Below are positions 34,275-43,689 of a DNA stretch of 64,000 nucleotides, piece by piece. Source of the DNA: Bacteroidota bacterium (GTDB lineage: Bacteria > Bacteroidota > Ignavibacteria > Ignavibacteriales > Ignavibacteriaceae); contig JAKAKL010000110.1 in assembly GCA_021824565.1 (NCBI GenBank), positions 1 to 64,000 on the forward strand. Direction: 5' to 3'. A model generated the notes under the pieces. It was not told where the DNA came from, searched no databases, and saw nothing but the letters and a program-made list of their open reading frames with translations. How positions within the stretch are numbered: position 1 is the stretch's first letter; each line of letters begins with the position of its first letter. A program made the translations under genes and the position numbers.

Positions 34275-34655
34275 ATGATAACAGAAGCGACAAAATATTT
34301 TACTGCCCACGAAGCGAATAAAACTTTACCTTTAGTAAAGAAAATTGTAAAAGATATTCTTGATACTTCAAGAGAGATTAAGCTTTTGGCGGATGACCTT
34401 GACGGAAAAATAGAAGATAATCCAGATGCCCGGAGATTGATCGGAAACATAAACGGATTTATAAGCGAGCTGGAAGAGATAGGTTGTTTTTATAAGGACT
34501 ACAGTTTCACTCTTGGGCTTGTGGATTTTCCCGCTTTAATAAACAACAAAGAAGTCTTACTTTGCTGGCGCAGCGACGAAGCAGAAATAAAATATTATCA
34601 CGACATTGACGCCGGTTATGCCGGAAGAAAATTAATACCCGGAGAATTATTGTAA
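34275..34655 (+). CDS. DUF2203 family protein
   Basis: The 126-aa protein matches DUF2203: FTAHEANKTLPLVKKIVKDI at the N-terminus, ELEEIGCFYKDYSFTLGLVDFPA in the middle and VLLCWRSDEAEIKYYHDIDAGYAGRK at the end. It is soluble and helical, and the function is unknown. It stops 4 bp from the convergent lipoprotein gene. Confidence 0.88.
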   Translation: MITEATKYFTAHEANKTLPLVKKIVKDILDTSREIKLLADDLDGKIEDNPDARRLIGNINGFISELEEIGCFYKDYSFTLGLVDFPALINNKEVLLCWRSDEAEIKYYHDIDAGYAGRKLIPGELL

Positions 34656-34659
34656 GATA

Positions 34660-35085
34660 TTAATCACCCACATTAAACGCAGCTTTTGAAACTGCTGTCT
34701 GCCCCGAGTTCACATCTTTTATTCTATAAATTAAAGTATAATTTCCATTTTTGTATGTCGAGTCCAGATCAAACTGAGCTTCAAGCGGAGTGTCGGACAT
34801 TTTTTCTTTGCTTGAGCGGTCAACAACTCTGGTCATCAACGATTTAACAGTATCTTTTGCCGGTGTAACAATATCAACCTGATAAGATAAAGCAGCTTTA
34901 TACATACCATTTTCCTGTATCTGGACAAATCCTTTTACACGAGTTGTTGCATCGACTTCAGAGCTGTCGCCCATATTATAAGCGAAGGCTTCCGGGCTGA
35001 ATGCTTCAAGCTTTGCTTCATTTTTCTTGCTGCATGCAGAAAATAATAATGCTAAGAAAAATAAAAATAAGGCTGCATATTTCAT
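34660..35085 (-). CDS. Small lipoprotein of unknown function
   Basis: The 141-aa protein has a lipobox (LLFSACSKK) and a beta-rich body of about 120 residues without a recognised family (QVDIVTPAKDTVKSLMTRVVDR). It is probably exported to the periplasm or outer membrane. It is transcribed in the same direction as serC, 68 bp downstream of it. Confidence 0.72.
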   Translation of the reverse strand: MKYAALFLFFLALLFSACSKKNEAKLEAFSPEAFAYNMGDSSEVDATTRVKGFVQIQENGMYKAALSYQVDIVTPAKDTVKSLMTRVVDRSSKEKMSDTPLEAQFDLDSTYKNGNYTLIYRIKDVNSGQTAVSKAAFNVGD

Positions 35086-35153
35086 TTATACCTCAACTCA
35101 ATAAAAGTCCGGGCGAAGAAAATCTCCGCCCTAAAATAATTTTTATAAATAAA

Positions 35154-36242
35154 CTAACCATTCTTCTTTTGAAAGTCTTTCATGAAGCTTACAAAATCTT
35201 CAACACCTTTTTTCGGGAAGGCATTGTAGATTGAAGCTCGTAAGCCGCCTACAGAGCGGTGTCCTTTAACTCCGTCAAAGCCTGCGGCAGTAGCTTCGGA
35301 AATTAATTTCTTTTCCAATTCTTCAGTTGCGAGATTAAAGGTAACGTTCATCAAAGAGCGGCTGTCTTTTTGCGCATGACCTTTATAATATCCGTTGCTT
35401 TCGTCAATACAGCTATATAAAATCTCCGCCTTCACTTTATTAGCATTATACATTGCATCGAGACCGCCGTTTTTCTTCAGCCATTTCGCTACAAGACCGA
35501 TAATATAAATGCCGAATGTTGACGGAGTGTTGTACATTGAATTATTTTCTGCATGAATTTTATAATTCAACATCGTATGAAGAGAATCGGCGCTTCTTTC
35601 AAGCAAGTCCTTCCTGATAATAACCAGAGTAACTCCGGAAGGTCCCATATTTTTTTGCGCGCCGGCATAAATCAAAGCGTATTTATTTACATCAATTTTT
35701 TTATGCAGCATGTCCGATGAAGTATCGCAGACGAGAGGGACATTGCCGACTTCCGGTTCCGAGTGCCATTCTGTTCCATAAATTGTGTTGTTGGATGTGA
35801 AGTGAACATAGGAAGCATCCGGATCCAATTTTAATTCCGATTGTTTCGGTATCCTGTTGAATTTCTCTTCTTCAGTTGAAGCGGCTACATTCACAGTTCC
35901 AACGCGCTTGGCTTCTTTCATCGCTTTCTTTGACCAGCTTCCGGTAAGAATATAATCCGCTTTATTTTTCGGCGGCATTAAATTAAGAGGTACCATAGAA
36001 AATTGGAGGCTTGCTCCGCCCTGCAGAAAAAGGATTTCATAATTATCGTTAACATCGAGAAGTGACTTTAAATCTTCCTTCGTCTCGCCGATTATTTTAT
36101 CAAATACTTTTGAGCGGTGGCTAATTTCGAGTATAGACATTCCCACGCCGGGAAGTGAAAATAAATTTTCCTGTGCTTCTAACAATACTTCTTCAGGCAG
36201 TATGGCAGGACCAGCACTGAAATTATAGATTCTTTTTTGCAT
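35154..36242 (-). CDS. serC: Phosphoserine aminotransferase
   Basis: The 362-aa protein is a class V aminotransferase starting NFSAGPAILPEEVL, with the PLP lysine in IYAGAQKNMGPSGVT (near 196). It converts 3-phosphohydroxypyruvate to phosphoserine in serine synthesis and can also serve pyridoxine synthesis. Length and motifs are normal. It follows the DUF1015 gene by 45 bp. Confidence 0.95.
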   Translation of the reverse strand: MQKRIYNFSAGPAILPEEVLLEAQENLFSLPGVGMSILEISHRSKVFDKIIGETKEDLKSLLDVNDNYEILFLQGGASLQFSMVPLNLMPPKNKADYILTGSWSKKAMKEAKRVGTVNVAASTEEEKFNRIPKQSELKLDPDASYVHFTSNNTIYGTEWHSEPEVGNVPLVCDTSSDMLHKKIDVNKYALIYAGAQKNMGPSGVTLVIIRKDLLERSADSLHTMLNYKIHAENNSMYNTPSTFGIYIIGLVAKWLKKNGGLDAMYNANKVKAEILYSCIDESNGYYKGHAQKDSRSLMNVTFNLATEELEKKLISEATAAGFDGVKGHRSVGGLRASIYNAFPKKGVEDFVSFMKDFQKKNG

Positions 36243-36287
36243 AGTTAATGTTCCTTTTTTATGAAAGTGAAAAAATATTTTAAATAC

Positions 36288-37535
36288 TTATATCAAATGT
36301 ACAAGCAATCCGTCTCGCAGCTTCGGTTCAAACCATGTTGATTTAGGCGGCATGATTTCTCCGGCATCTGAAATTTTCATTAAGTCTTCAACCGAAACGG
36401 GAAATAAAGAAAATGCGACCGCAGCTTTGCCGCTGTCTACAAGTTTTTCTAATTCTTTAGTACCACGTATACCGCCGACAAAATCGATCCGCTTATTAGT
36501 CCTTGGATCGTCAATTCCTAATACCGGGTTTAACAAAAAATCCTGAAGTATACTGACATCTAAATTTTCAGCAACAGATTTAGATAAACTTCCGCTGGCG
36601 CTAATCGAATCGTTTGCTTTTAACTGGTACCATTCTCCATCAAGATACATATCAAATGTTTTTCTGTTTTCCGGTTCTTTTACTGATGATTTTATAACAG
36701 AAAATTTTTCGCTTAGCTCATTCAAAAATTTTTGCTTTGTCCTGCCGTTCAAATCAATAACCACTCTGTTGTAAGGAAGTATTTTCAATTGATTAGCCGG
36801 GAATAAAACCGCGATAAAATAATTATACTCTTCGGAGCCGCTGTGGGAAGCGTTGGAATTCATCTTAACTTTTCTTGCGCGGCTTGCGCTCGCAGCACGA
36901 TGATGCCCGTCAGCAATATATAAATTTTTTACTTTGGCAATTTCATCGATAATGATTTGATTTTTCTCATCCGGTAAAATCCACACCGAATGCTGTATTC
37001 CATCTGACGAAGTAAAATCATAAATAGGCTTGGTCTGCTTTGTAGCTGCCTCGACAACGCTGTCTATAGCATCTACATTTTTATATGTTAAAAAAACCGG
37101 GCCGGTCTGAGCGCCGGTAGTAACAATATGATTTGTTCTATCGTCTTCCTTTTCTTTACGCGTTTTTTCATGCTTCATAATTACATCGTTGTCGTAATCA
37201 TCGACCGAAAAAGTCGCTGCTATTCCCGTCTGGGAACGTCCATCCATTGTTAATTTATAAATATAGAATTTAGGCGTTTCATCAACCTTTAATTCTTTGC
37301 TGCCTTTTAGTTTACTTAAATTTTCTTCGGCTTTTTTATAAACTTCTGTTGAATAAGGATTAATTTTCTCGTCTAATTCAATTTCTGCTCTTGTAATGCG
37401 GAGAAAGCTTAACGGATTTCCTTCAGCTAATTCTTTTGCTTCTTGACGGTTGACAACATCGTAAGGAACGCTTGCAATCAAGTTTTCTTTTCCTGGTGTT
37501 GGACGCAGTGCACGAAACGGTTTTATTACTGCCAC
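36288..37535 (-). CDS. DUF1015 domain protein
   Basis: From the GTG at 37535, which has GGAG six bases upstream, the protein is about 415 aa (an in-frame TTG at 37547 lacks a comparable site). It matches DUF1015: KPFRALRPTPGKE near the start, VASVPYDVVN-like (here IASVPYDVVN), and a YIADGHHRAASA block (near 210). DUF1015 genes are often found beside serine-synthesis genes, as here with serC. An HTH or kinase-like role has been proposed, but none is proven. Confidence 0.88.
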   Translation of the reverse strand: MAVIKPFRALRPTPGKENLIASVPYDVVNRQEAKELAEGNPLSFLRITRAEIELDEKINPYSTEVYKKAEENLSKLKGSKELKVDETPKFYIYKLTMDGRSQTGIAATFSVDDYDNDVIMKHEKTRKEKEDDRTNHIVTTGAQTGPVFLTYKNVDAIDSVVEAATKQTKPIYDFTSSDGIQHSVWILPDEKNQIIIDEIAKVKNLYIADGHHRAASASRARKVKMNSNASHSGSEEYNYFIAVLFPANQLKILPYNRVVIDLNGRTKQKFLNELSEKFSVIKSSVKEPENRKTFDMYLDGEWYQLKANDSISASGSLSKSVAENLDVSILQDFLLNPVLGIDDPRTNKRIDFVGGIRGTKELEKLVDSGKAAVAFSLFPVSVEDLMKISDAGEIMPPKSTWFEPKLRDGLLVHLI

Positions 37536-37747
37536 AATAATCTCCAAATATTGAAATATTTTCTACTGTAAAAATCTATAAATTATGGACAATAATCCAT
37601 TCCGTTCAACATTATTTAACACGAATTTAATTGTGTGCTGTGGTGTTTGTTTTTATTTTTGTTCTTAGTCACCAACTTGAAACATTTGAGTTTTAGCTAA
37701 GTTTAAACTTCATACTTAATTAAGTAAATTTATGAGCAGAAAACTTT

Positions 37748-39298
37748 ATGGATCACGCCGTTAAAAATAATGCTGACCGAAAAATCTTTTACATAATAAT
37801 CGGCTTCTCGCTTTTTGATCTTTTACTTCATTTTTACACAAATGCTTTTGCAAGCTATGGTTTTTTTCGCGACGAGCTTTATTATCTGGCTTGTGCGAAA
37901 CACCTTGACATTGGTTATGTAGATCAACCTCCTCTTTCAATTTATATTCTTGCATTAAGCAAAGCAGTATTCGGTGAATCTCTTTTCGCGTTAAGATTAA
38001 TCCCGGCGATTGTATCAGCTTTGACAATTTATTTTATCGGAAAAATTGTACTGGAATTTAACGGCGGCTCAACAGCTGTTATAGCTGCTTTAGTATCCGT
38101 CGTTCTTTGCCCGGTGTTTTTAGGAATGAATACTTTTTATTCTATGAACACATTTGTTTGGTTTTTTTGGTCGCTCGCATTTTATTTTATTATAAGATTA
38201 ATAAAAACCGATGATAAAAAATATTGGCTGCCGCTCGGATTAGTTGCAGGCTTGGCTTTATTAAATAAAATTGATTTCCTTTGGTTCGGCGCCGGTCTAG
38301 CTTTGGGAATGATATTCACTCCGGAGAGAAAATATTTCAGGATGAAAGAACCTTATATCGCGGCGGCAACTGCCCTGATAATTTTTTCTCCTTTTATCGT
38401 CTGGAATTTCACACACAACTTTGCTCATATTGAATTTATTCGTAATGCCACTTCACTTAAATATTCTTCCACAACCAGACTTGACTTTGTAATTACTCTC
38501 TTAAAAGATAACGGTCCTTCGACATTTCCCGTTATGCTTGCAGGAATTTACTTTTTATTCTTCCATACCGAAGGAAAAAAATTTAGACTCGGCGGATACA
38601 TTTTTTTAATTACATTTTTAATCTTAATTATAAACGAACACAGTAAAGCCGAATACTTATCACCGCTTTCAACTTTGTTATTTCCTGCCGGAGGAATTAT
38701 CGTAGAAAAGCTTTCTCTCATAAAAAATTTAAGATGGCTTAAATATGCCGTGCCTGCTTTCCTTTTTATCGGCGGCGTTTTTTTAATCCCGCTTGCGCTT
38801 CCGATTATGCCCGTGCAGAAATTCATTCAGTATGAAAAATTATTGGGAATAAAATCCGCTTCATCCGAAGCGCATAAATTAAATGATCTGCCTCAATTCT
38901 ATGCCGATATGTTCGGTTGGAAAAATATGGCGTCTTCGGTTTCAAAAGTTTATACTACACTATCACCTAAAGAGCAAAAGCACACTGTTGTCTTCGCAAG
39001 AAATTACGGTGAAGCTGGCGCAATAGATTTTTACAGAAAATATTTTCCGCTGCCGCCGGTGATTTGTCCCCATAACAGCTATTGGTACTGGAACGACTGC
39101 GATACTACAAAAAATATATTAATAATTATCGGGGGCAGCAAGACAGATAATCAAAAATATTTAAACTTTGTAAGAGAAGCGGGAGTTATACAATCTAAAT
39201 ATTCCATTCCTTACGAAAATAATTTGACCATTTTCATCGGCTGGGGGCTTAAGGTTCCGATAAAAGTTATCTGGAATAGAATAAGATTTTTTATTTAG
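37748..39298 (+). CDS. Glycosyltransferase family 39-like membrane protein
   Basis: The 516-aa protein has about 10-12 membrane segments and the ArnT/PMT-type N-terminal loop (GFFRDELYYLACAKHLDIGYVDQPPL), with acidic residues in RDEL that match the catalytic loop of lipid-linked sugar transferases. It probably moves a sugar from a polyprenyl-phosphate carrier. The acceptor is unknown. It stands alone and converges with the CPBP protease gene. Confidence 0.85.
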   Translation: MDHAVKNNADRKIFYIIIGFSLFDLLLHFYTNAFASYGFFRDELYYLACAKHLDIGYVDQPPLSIYILALSKAVFGESLFALRLIPAIVSALTIYFIGKIVLEFNGGSTAVIAALVSVVLCPVFLGMNTFYSMNTFVWFFWSLAFYFIIRLIKTDDKKYWLPLGLVAGLALLNKIDFLWFGAGLALGMIFTPERKYFRMKEPYIAAATALIIFSPFIVWNFTHNFAHIEFIRNATSLKYSSTTRLDFVITLLKDNGPSTFPVMLAGIYFLFFHTEGKKFRLGGYIFLITFLILIINEHSKAEYLSPLSTLLFPAGGIIVEKLSLIKNLRWLKYAVPAFLFIGGVFLIPLALPIMPVQKFIQYEKLLGIKSASSEAHKLNDLPQFYADMFGWKNMASSVSKVYTTLSPKEQKHTVVFARNYGEAGAIDFYRKYFPLPPVICPHNSYWYWNDCDTTKNILIIIGGSKTDNQKYLNFVREAGVIQSKYSIPYENNLTIFIGWGLKVPIKVIWNRIRFFI

Positions 39299-39301
39299 TG
39301 T

Positions 39302-40261
39302 TTACAATCTAACGGCAGAAACATTCCTGGTTATTTTCAAATAAATCCAGAACAGCCAGGCTGCGATTAAAAAAGAAATTATTACAATGATTAATGGAAT
39401 ACTCCAGTCTGAATTAATATTTAGACTTGTTTTTCTTGACTGAATGTACAGCAGCAATATTGCAAAAAAATTATTCGTAAAGTGTGCCGCACTTGAAGGA
39501 AAAATGCTCCTGCTCCTGTAATAAAAAAAAGAGAACAATAACCCGAGTATAGAAAGCGAGATCAAGCTTAATGGCTGCATGTGGAAAAGACCGAATAAGA
39601 TTCCCGTTATTATAAAGCTCTTCATGCCTAGGCTCCGTTCTAATGTTCGCTGGAAATATCCTCTGAAAAAAACTTCCTCGCAGATTGCCGGTGTTATGGC
39701 AACAACTAAAACTATCGCAAGAAATTGTCCCGGGCTATTTGCTGAGAATAATTGAGAGCCAAGCGTCTTGAATATTTCCGGCATTTTAAATTTCTGCAGT
39801 ATTGAATAAGACAAGTAATAACTGAGCGGCAGCAAAAAAATTGTAATCATAATTGCAAGAGACGTTTCTTTGACAGAAAAGCATCTCACTCTTAAATATT
39901 TTTTTACTTCTCCGGTATGCCATTTTCTTACAACCCACAAAGCCGGGAGAAGCATAAAAATGAATTCGGATAAAATTAAAGCGATTAGCGCCGGAGTCTT
40001 CAATTGAACAGATATCGCTTTCATCCTATCAATATAATTCGGTGGAATTTTTACATTATAAATTACTTTATAAACGGCGGCAAAAATCATCATCAATATT
40101 GACTGCGCGTTAAAATATATAACGCCGATTCCTATCAGACCGGTAACTGCTGCAGCGGTTATACTCCTATTTTTATTTTCCCACGAGCCGTTAAAGTTTA
40201 TGGCATTGCTTTCTTCTTTTGTTTTTTCGCCGGGAATATTTTCAAACCCTAAATCATTCAA
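39302..40261 (-). CDS. CPBP family intramembrane metalloprotease
   Basis: The protein has the three CPBP/CAAX motifs: EEVFFRG, FGLFHMQP and a final HFTNNFFA, in a membrane protein of about 8 segments. Longest start is at 40318, but a TTG at 40261 with GGAG seven bases before it overlaps the upstream stop (TTGAATGA), which I prefer (about 319 aa). These proteins cleave membrane-bound peptides or prenylated substrates. It is translationally coupled to the zinc-ribbon membrane protein gene. Confidence 0.85.
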   Translation of the reverse strand: MNDLGFENIPGEKTKEESNAINFNGSWENKNRSITAAAVTGLIGIGVIYFNAQSILMMIFAAVYKVIYNVKIPPNYIDRMKAISVQLKTPALIALILSEFIFMLLPALWVVRKWHTGEVKKYLRVRCFSVKETSLAIMITIFLLPLSYYLSYSILQKFKMPEIFKTLGSQLFSANSPGQFLAIVLVVAITPAICEEVFFRGYFQRTLERSLGMKSFIITGILFGLFHMQPLSLISLSILGLLFSFFYYRSRSIFPSSAAHFTNNFFAILLLYIQSRKTSLNINSDWSIPLIIVIISFLIAAWLFWIYLKITRNVSAVRL

Positions 40262-41456
40262 GCGATGTCTCCAGGCTTTGCTGATCGGTTCCCAAAGGAG
40301 CCGGATTCTCCAAATCATTTTTTCTAATTCTCAAATCGTAGTACAGAACAATAATAAATAACGGTTCAAGCATGTACTTTAATAATGTGCTGATAACAGC
40401 CACGATGCCTATATCAAAGCCAAAAGATTTCATCATGTTAATAACAGCGGATGGATCTTTGTCGCTTATAGCACCGGCGGCAGCGAGATTCATGTACTGT
40501 GAAATATAGTCCCACATAAAAATGAAAGACACCGGGGTTATGATTAATGAAACTGCAAATTGAATAATCAAGGAAATAAGAAAAACAATTCCGAAGGTTC
40601 TCCACCAGTATCCTTCAACAAGGAAAGAGCTTTTTGAAAAAGATTTTAGAACTCCATAATCTTTATGAATGATAATTATAAAAGCGAAGTACCATCTATA
40701 AACCAAATAGATAATAAATAAAACTGCTGCGAAAATGTAAAGACCTCCTATAAATTTCAGGATTGTGAAATCTCCAGCTTTAGCAACCGCAAAAATGATC
40801 ACTCCGCCTAAAATAATTCCGAGAACAATTACGGATATAAGAAGTATCTGCCCGACGCATCGCAAATAAGTTATGGAAAAGATTTTTTTGAAAGCTTGTT
40901 TTAGCCCTGCGCTCTCGCCATCCATCGCACAGCAGCCGATTTCAGTAATACCAATATTAACCGCAAGGCTTCCTACTGACAATAAAAAGGCAATAAAGAA
41001 AAATTTCCCCATCCCGAAAAACATTCCCAGCAACTGTGAAGGATTCGATGCCGCATCCGGATCATCTTTAACTGCATTCATATAATTTGCAATCGCAGTA
41101 AAAAAAGAATGAAACCCAAAAGCGAATATCAAGCCAAGCGGGACTAGAATTATTAAAGCTAAAATTAAATTTCTTAAAAATGTTTCTTTGATCAGGTTGA
41201 ATGCCGTGCTGAATATATCACCGAGCATCATTGGTCTGGTTTTGTCAAATATCTTTCCCGCGTCGTTAGTTTTAAATGCCGATTTATCCAAAGCATCTTG
41301 AAAAATTCCATCTGTTTTTTTTGAAGCGGCAAAATCGTTGCTTTGTCCCTTTTCTTTCTGCCATAAATAACGATGCATTGTATTACAGAAATAACGACCC
41401 TCCGATACGATTTCAGTACCGGCTGGAATTTCCTGGCTGCAGTATTCACATTTCAT
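40254..41456 (-). CDS. Multi-pass membrane protein with N-terminal zinc ribbon
   Basis: The 400-aa protein begins MKCEYCSQEIPAGTEIVSEGRYFC with a CxxC...C zinc-ribbon-like site and a basic linker. It then has about six membrane segments in two similar halves, like the glycerophosphoryl diester phosphodiesterase membrane domain or DUF4013-type proteins. No catalytic motif is visible. Coupling with a CPBP protease suggests it could be a substrate or partner. Confidence 0.75.
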   Translation of the reverse strand: MKCEYCSQEIPAGTEIVSEGRYFCNTMHRYLWQKEKGQSNDFAASKKTDGIFQDALDKSAFKTNDAGKIFDKTRPMMLGDIFSTAFNLIKETFLRNLILALIILVPLGLIFAFGFHSFFTAIANYMNAVKDDPDAASNPSQLLGMFFGMGKFFFIAFLLSVGSLAVNIGITEIGCCAMDGESAGLKQAFKKIFSITYLRCVGQILLISVIVLGIILGGVIIFAVAKAGDFTILKFIGGLYIFAAVLFIIYLVYRWYFAFIIIIHKDYGVLKSFSKSSFLVEGYWWRTFGIVFLISLIIQFAVSLIITPVSFIFMWDYISQYMNLAAAGAISDKDPSAVINMMKSFGFDIGIVAVISTLLKYMLEPLFIIVLYYDLRIRKNDLENPAPLGTDQQSLETSLE

Positions 41457-41696
41457 AATCTTCCCTAATATTTTTATAGCTATATTTAATTAGAATAAAA
41501 TCAATACAAAATTTTTTTTGAAGTCTTCCTGCCGCTTCCCATCATTCAAAAACATAATCTTCTCATATAACATCAAATTAAGCTTAAATGAAAATAGAAA
41601 TAAAATTATAAATTAACAATCGGCAAAGTTGCTTTTCTCTTTTCCTTTTACCTTTTTTCATACCGTAAAAATAAAATTACTTTAAAGAGAATGATC

Positions 41697-42335
41697 ATGA
41701 ATAAAACACGGGTAGTTTTTTTTCTTCTTACGACTTTATTAGCCGGCTGCTCAAGCGCCCCACTTAATCTTGAAATAGCTAAAGAAAGAGTAATGAAATA
41801 TTACAATTCAGGCAAATACGATTCTGACCTTAACGAAATTGTAAAGCATGCTGAGAATAAATTCGGCAGCATTACGCCGGACGACAGCACTGCCATTGTA
41901 TTTGACATAGACGAGACTATTTTTTCAAGCTACGAATTTGAAAAACAAATCGGCTTCGGGTATGTTGATTCGATGTGGTATAATTACCTCTCGGAATCAA
42001 AAGAACCTGTAATAAAGCAGACTAAATCCCTTTATGATTTTCTGATCGGCAAAGGCTTTAAAATAATTTTTCTTACCGGCAGAAATATTGATCAATACAA
42101 TGCTACTTACAAAAATTTAATTTATAACGGCTTCACAAAGTTTGACACTCTTATTGTAAGGCAGCCGAATGAATACGATTTTACAGCGCAAAAATTTAAA
42201 TCCATAAAAAGAGTCAAACTTACTAATAAAGGATATAAAATCGCAGGAACCGTAGGCGATCAATACAGCGACCTTGACGGACCGGATCACGGCGTGCAGG
42301 TAAAAATTCCAAATTATATTTATATTATAAAATAA
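41697..42335 (+). CDS. HAD-superfamily class B/OlpA-type acid phosphatase lipoprotein
   Basis: The 212-aa protein starts at the second ATG (41697, with AAAGAGA six bases upstream). It has a lipobox (LLAGCSSA) and the HAD motif I FDIDETIFSS (near 66). The order DIDETI, IIFLTGRN and GDQYSDLDGPD corresponds to HAD motifs I, II and IV of acid phosphatases. It probably removes phosphate from nucleotides or other monoesters at the outer membrane. Confidence 0.87.
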   Translation: MNKTRVVFFLLTTLLAGCSSAPLNLEIAKERVMKYYNSGKYDSDLNEIVKHAENKFGSITPDDSTAIVFDIDETIFSSYEFEKQIGFGYVDSMWYNYLSESKEPVIKQTKSLYDFLIGKGFKIIFLTGRNIDQYNATYKNLIYNGFTKFDTLIVRQPNEYDFTAQKFKSIKRVKLTNKGYKIAGTVGDQYSDLDGPDHGVQVKIPNYIYIIK

Positions 42336-42342
42336 TTAAAGA

Positions 42343-43269
42343 TCAGTAAGCGGCATTTTCTGCATACACAGCATCCTTGCTTAATGAGTTTATTGCAAAA
42401 TTCAGATCCTCATAAGTAGTGAAATTTTTTTGTATCCACTCAAATACAAACGGATTCAAAGTTTCATGATCTCTATTTAGCACTAATTTAATTTCACCGC
42501 CGCAGTACATTTTAAATCTTTTTGAAGTTTCTACAAGCACACCTGTAAAAGCTGAATCCATTCTTTCAAGCTGGCTCAAGTCAATCAGAATTTTTTTAGT
42601 CTTCAGTGCAATTATTGGAAAAATAAAATCACGGAATACAACAGCTTCCTTTTGATTTCCCACCGTTAAATTAACGATGATTAAAGTAAGATCGTTAAAG
42701 TTAAAGGTTTCATAATCATTTAGCTGACGCCTATTAATATTGAACGGGTGCCTGGCGGAAACAGCTTCTTCATTTGCTTTTGTTGTTTCTTCGCTGCTTT
42801 GCTTATGCAAAGACTGGGCATCGAAAACCATTGGCTTTGTTCTCTCGAAGTATCCGAGTTCACCTTTGCTTTTGAGAATTTTAGATTCAATCATGTCAAT
42901 TATTTCTTCATACTTTAAAGGTTTCAAAACAAATCCATCAGCGCCGAGTTCCATAGCCTCACGCGTAAAATACGTAGATGAGTATTTACTCATAAAAATG
43001 AAATGAGAATTTATTAGCGGCTTTAAGCGGTTTAACTCATGCTTAATTGTAAAACCGTCAATATCCGGAAGAGAAATTTCCGCAAATATTAAGTCCGGCT
43101 TATTTACAATTGTATTATAGATGCCGTTATTACCGCTATCTGCAATTACAACCTTAAATTTATTGTTCTCCAGAAATAATTTAAGATTGTTAGCCGATAA
43201 AAGATCATTATCGATAATTAATATTTTCCCTTTACACGCCGTGCTTGCTGAGTAAAGCTGGTCAATCAT
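42343..43269 (-). CDS. Receiver-STAS regulator with an atypical Glu at the phospho-acceptor position
   Basis: The 308-aa protein has an N-terminal receiver domain in which the usual Asp is Glu (E64 in LIFAEISLP); D20 and D22 in IIDNDLL and K (FVLKPLK) are present. A linker leads to a C-terminal STAS-like domain (about 180-295, ILIDLSQLERMDSAFTGVLVETSKRF), with a serine in the position of the SpoIIAA phospho-Ser. Glu can mimic phosphorylated Asp, so the receiver may be constitutively active or unregulated. The STAS half may control an anti-sigma or a second-messenger path. No kinase or phosphatase is adjacent. Confidence 0.8.
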   Translation of the reverse strand: MIDQLYSASTACKGKILIIDNDLLSANNLKLFLENNKFKVVIADSGNNGIYNTIVNKPDLIFAEISLPDIDGFTIKHELNRLKPLINSHFIFMSKYSSTYFTREAMELGADGFVLKPLKYEEIIDMIESKILKSKGELGYFERTKPMVFDAQSLHKQSSEETTKANEEAVSARHPFNINRRQLNDYETFNFNDLTLIIVNLTVGNQKEAVVFRDFIFPIIALKTKKILIDLSQLERMDSAFTGVLVETSKRFKMYCGGEIKLVLNRDHETLNPFVFEWIQKNFTTYEDLNFAINSLSKDAVYAENAAY

Positions 43270-43689
43270 ACTTCCTCCGTAATCAAAATTTAAATCATTA
43301 ATTTATCTATTGCGCAAAGCCATAAGTTCGGGGAACATCTCAAGATGTATGCCGCATGGGAAATTTGCCAATTCCCTTGTTTGCTTATAATTAGTACCGG
43401 AAGACTTCAGTAAAATAGTAACCGTTGAACACAGTAAGACGGAGAAAACATATACATAAGCAGCAGTTGTTAATTTAATATACGGCTGATTTTTATATGT
43501 GGCGCTTACATATACATTTTTATAATCTAAAAAAATTTTACACTTCGAAAAGAGAATAACAGATAGCTGTTTACGGTTAATTTAGCGGTTTTCAAAGATG
43601 AGCGATTAATTGCAAGTTAGAATTCTAATTTGTATTTATAAAATTGTTTTAAAAATATTTTGCTTTTGTAGAACCGTTATGTTTATGCC
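43270..43689. other. Intergenic stretch of 420 bp without recognised features
   Basis: The stretch between the receiver-STAS gene and the end of the APC permease gene has no convincing frame, promoter set or RNA. A short GGGAA...TTCCC arm pair near 43360 is weak. I see nothing supportable in it. Confidence 0.5.
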
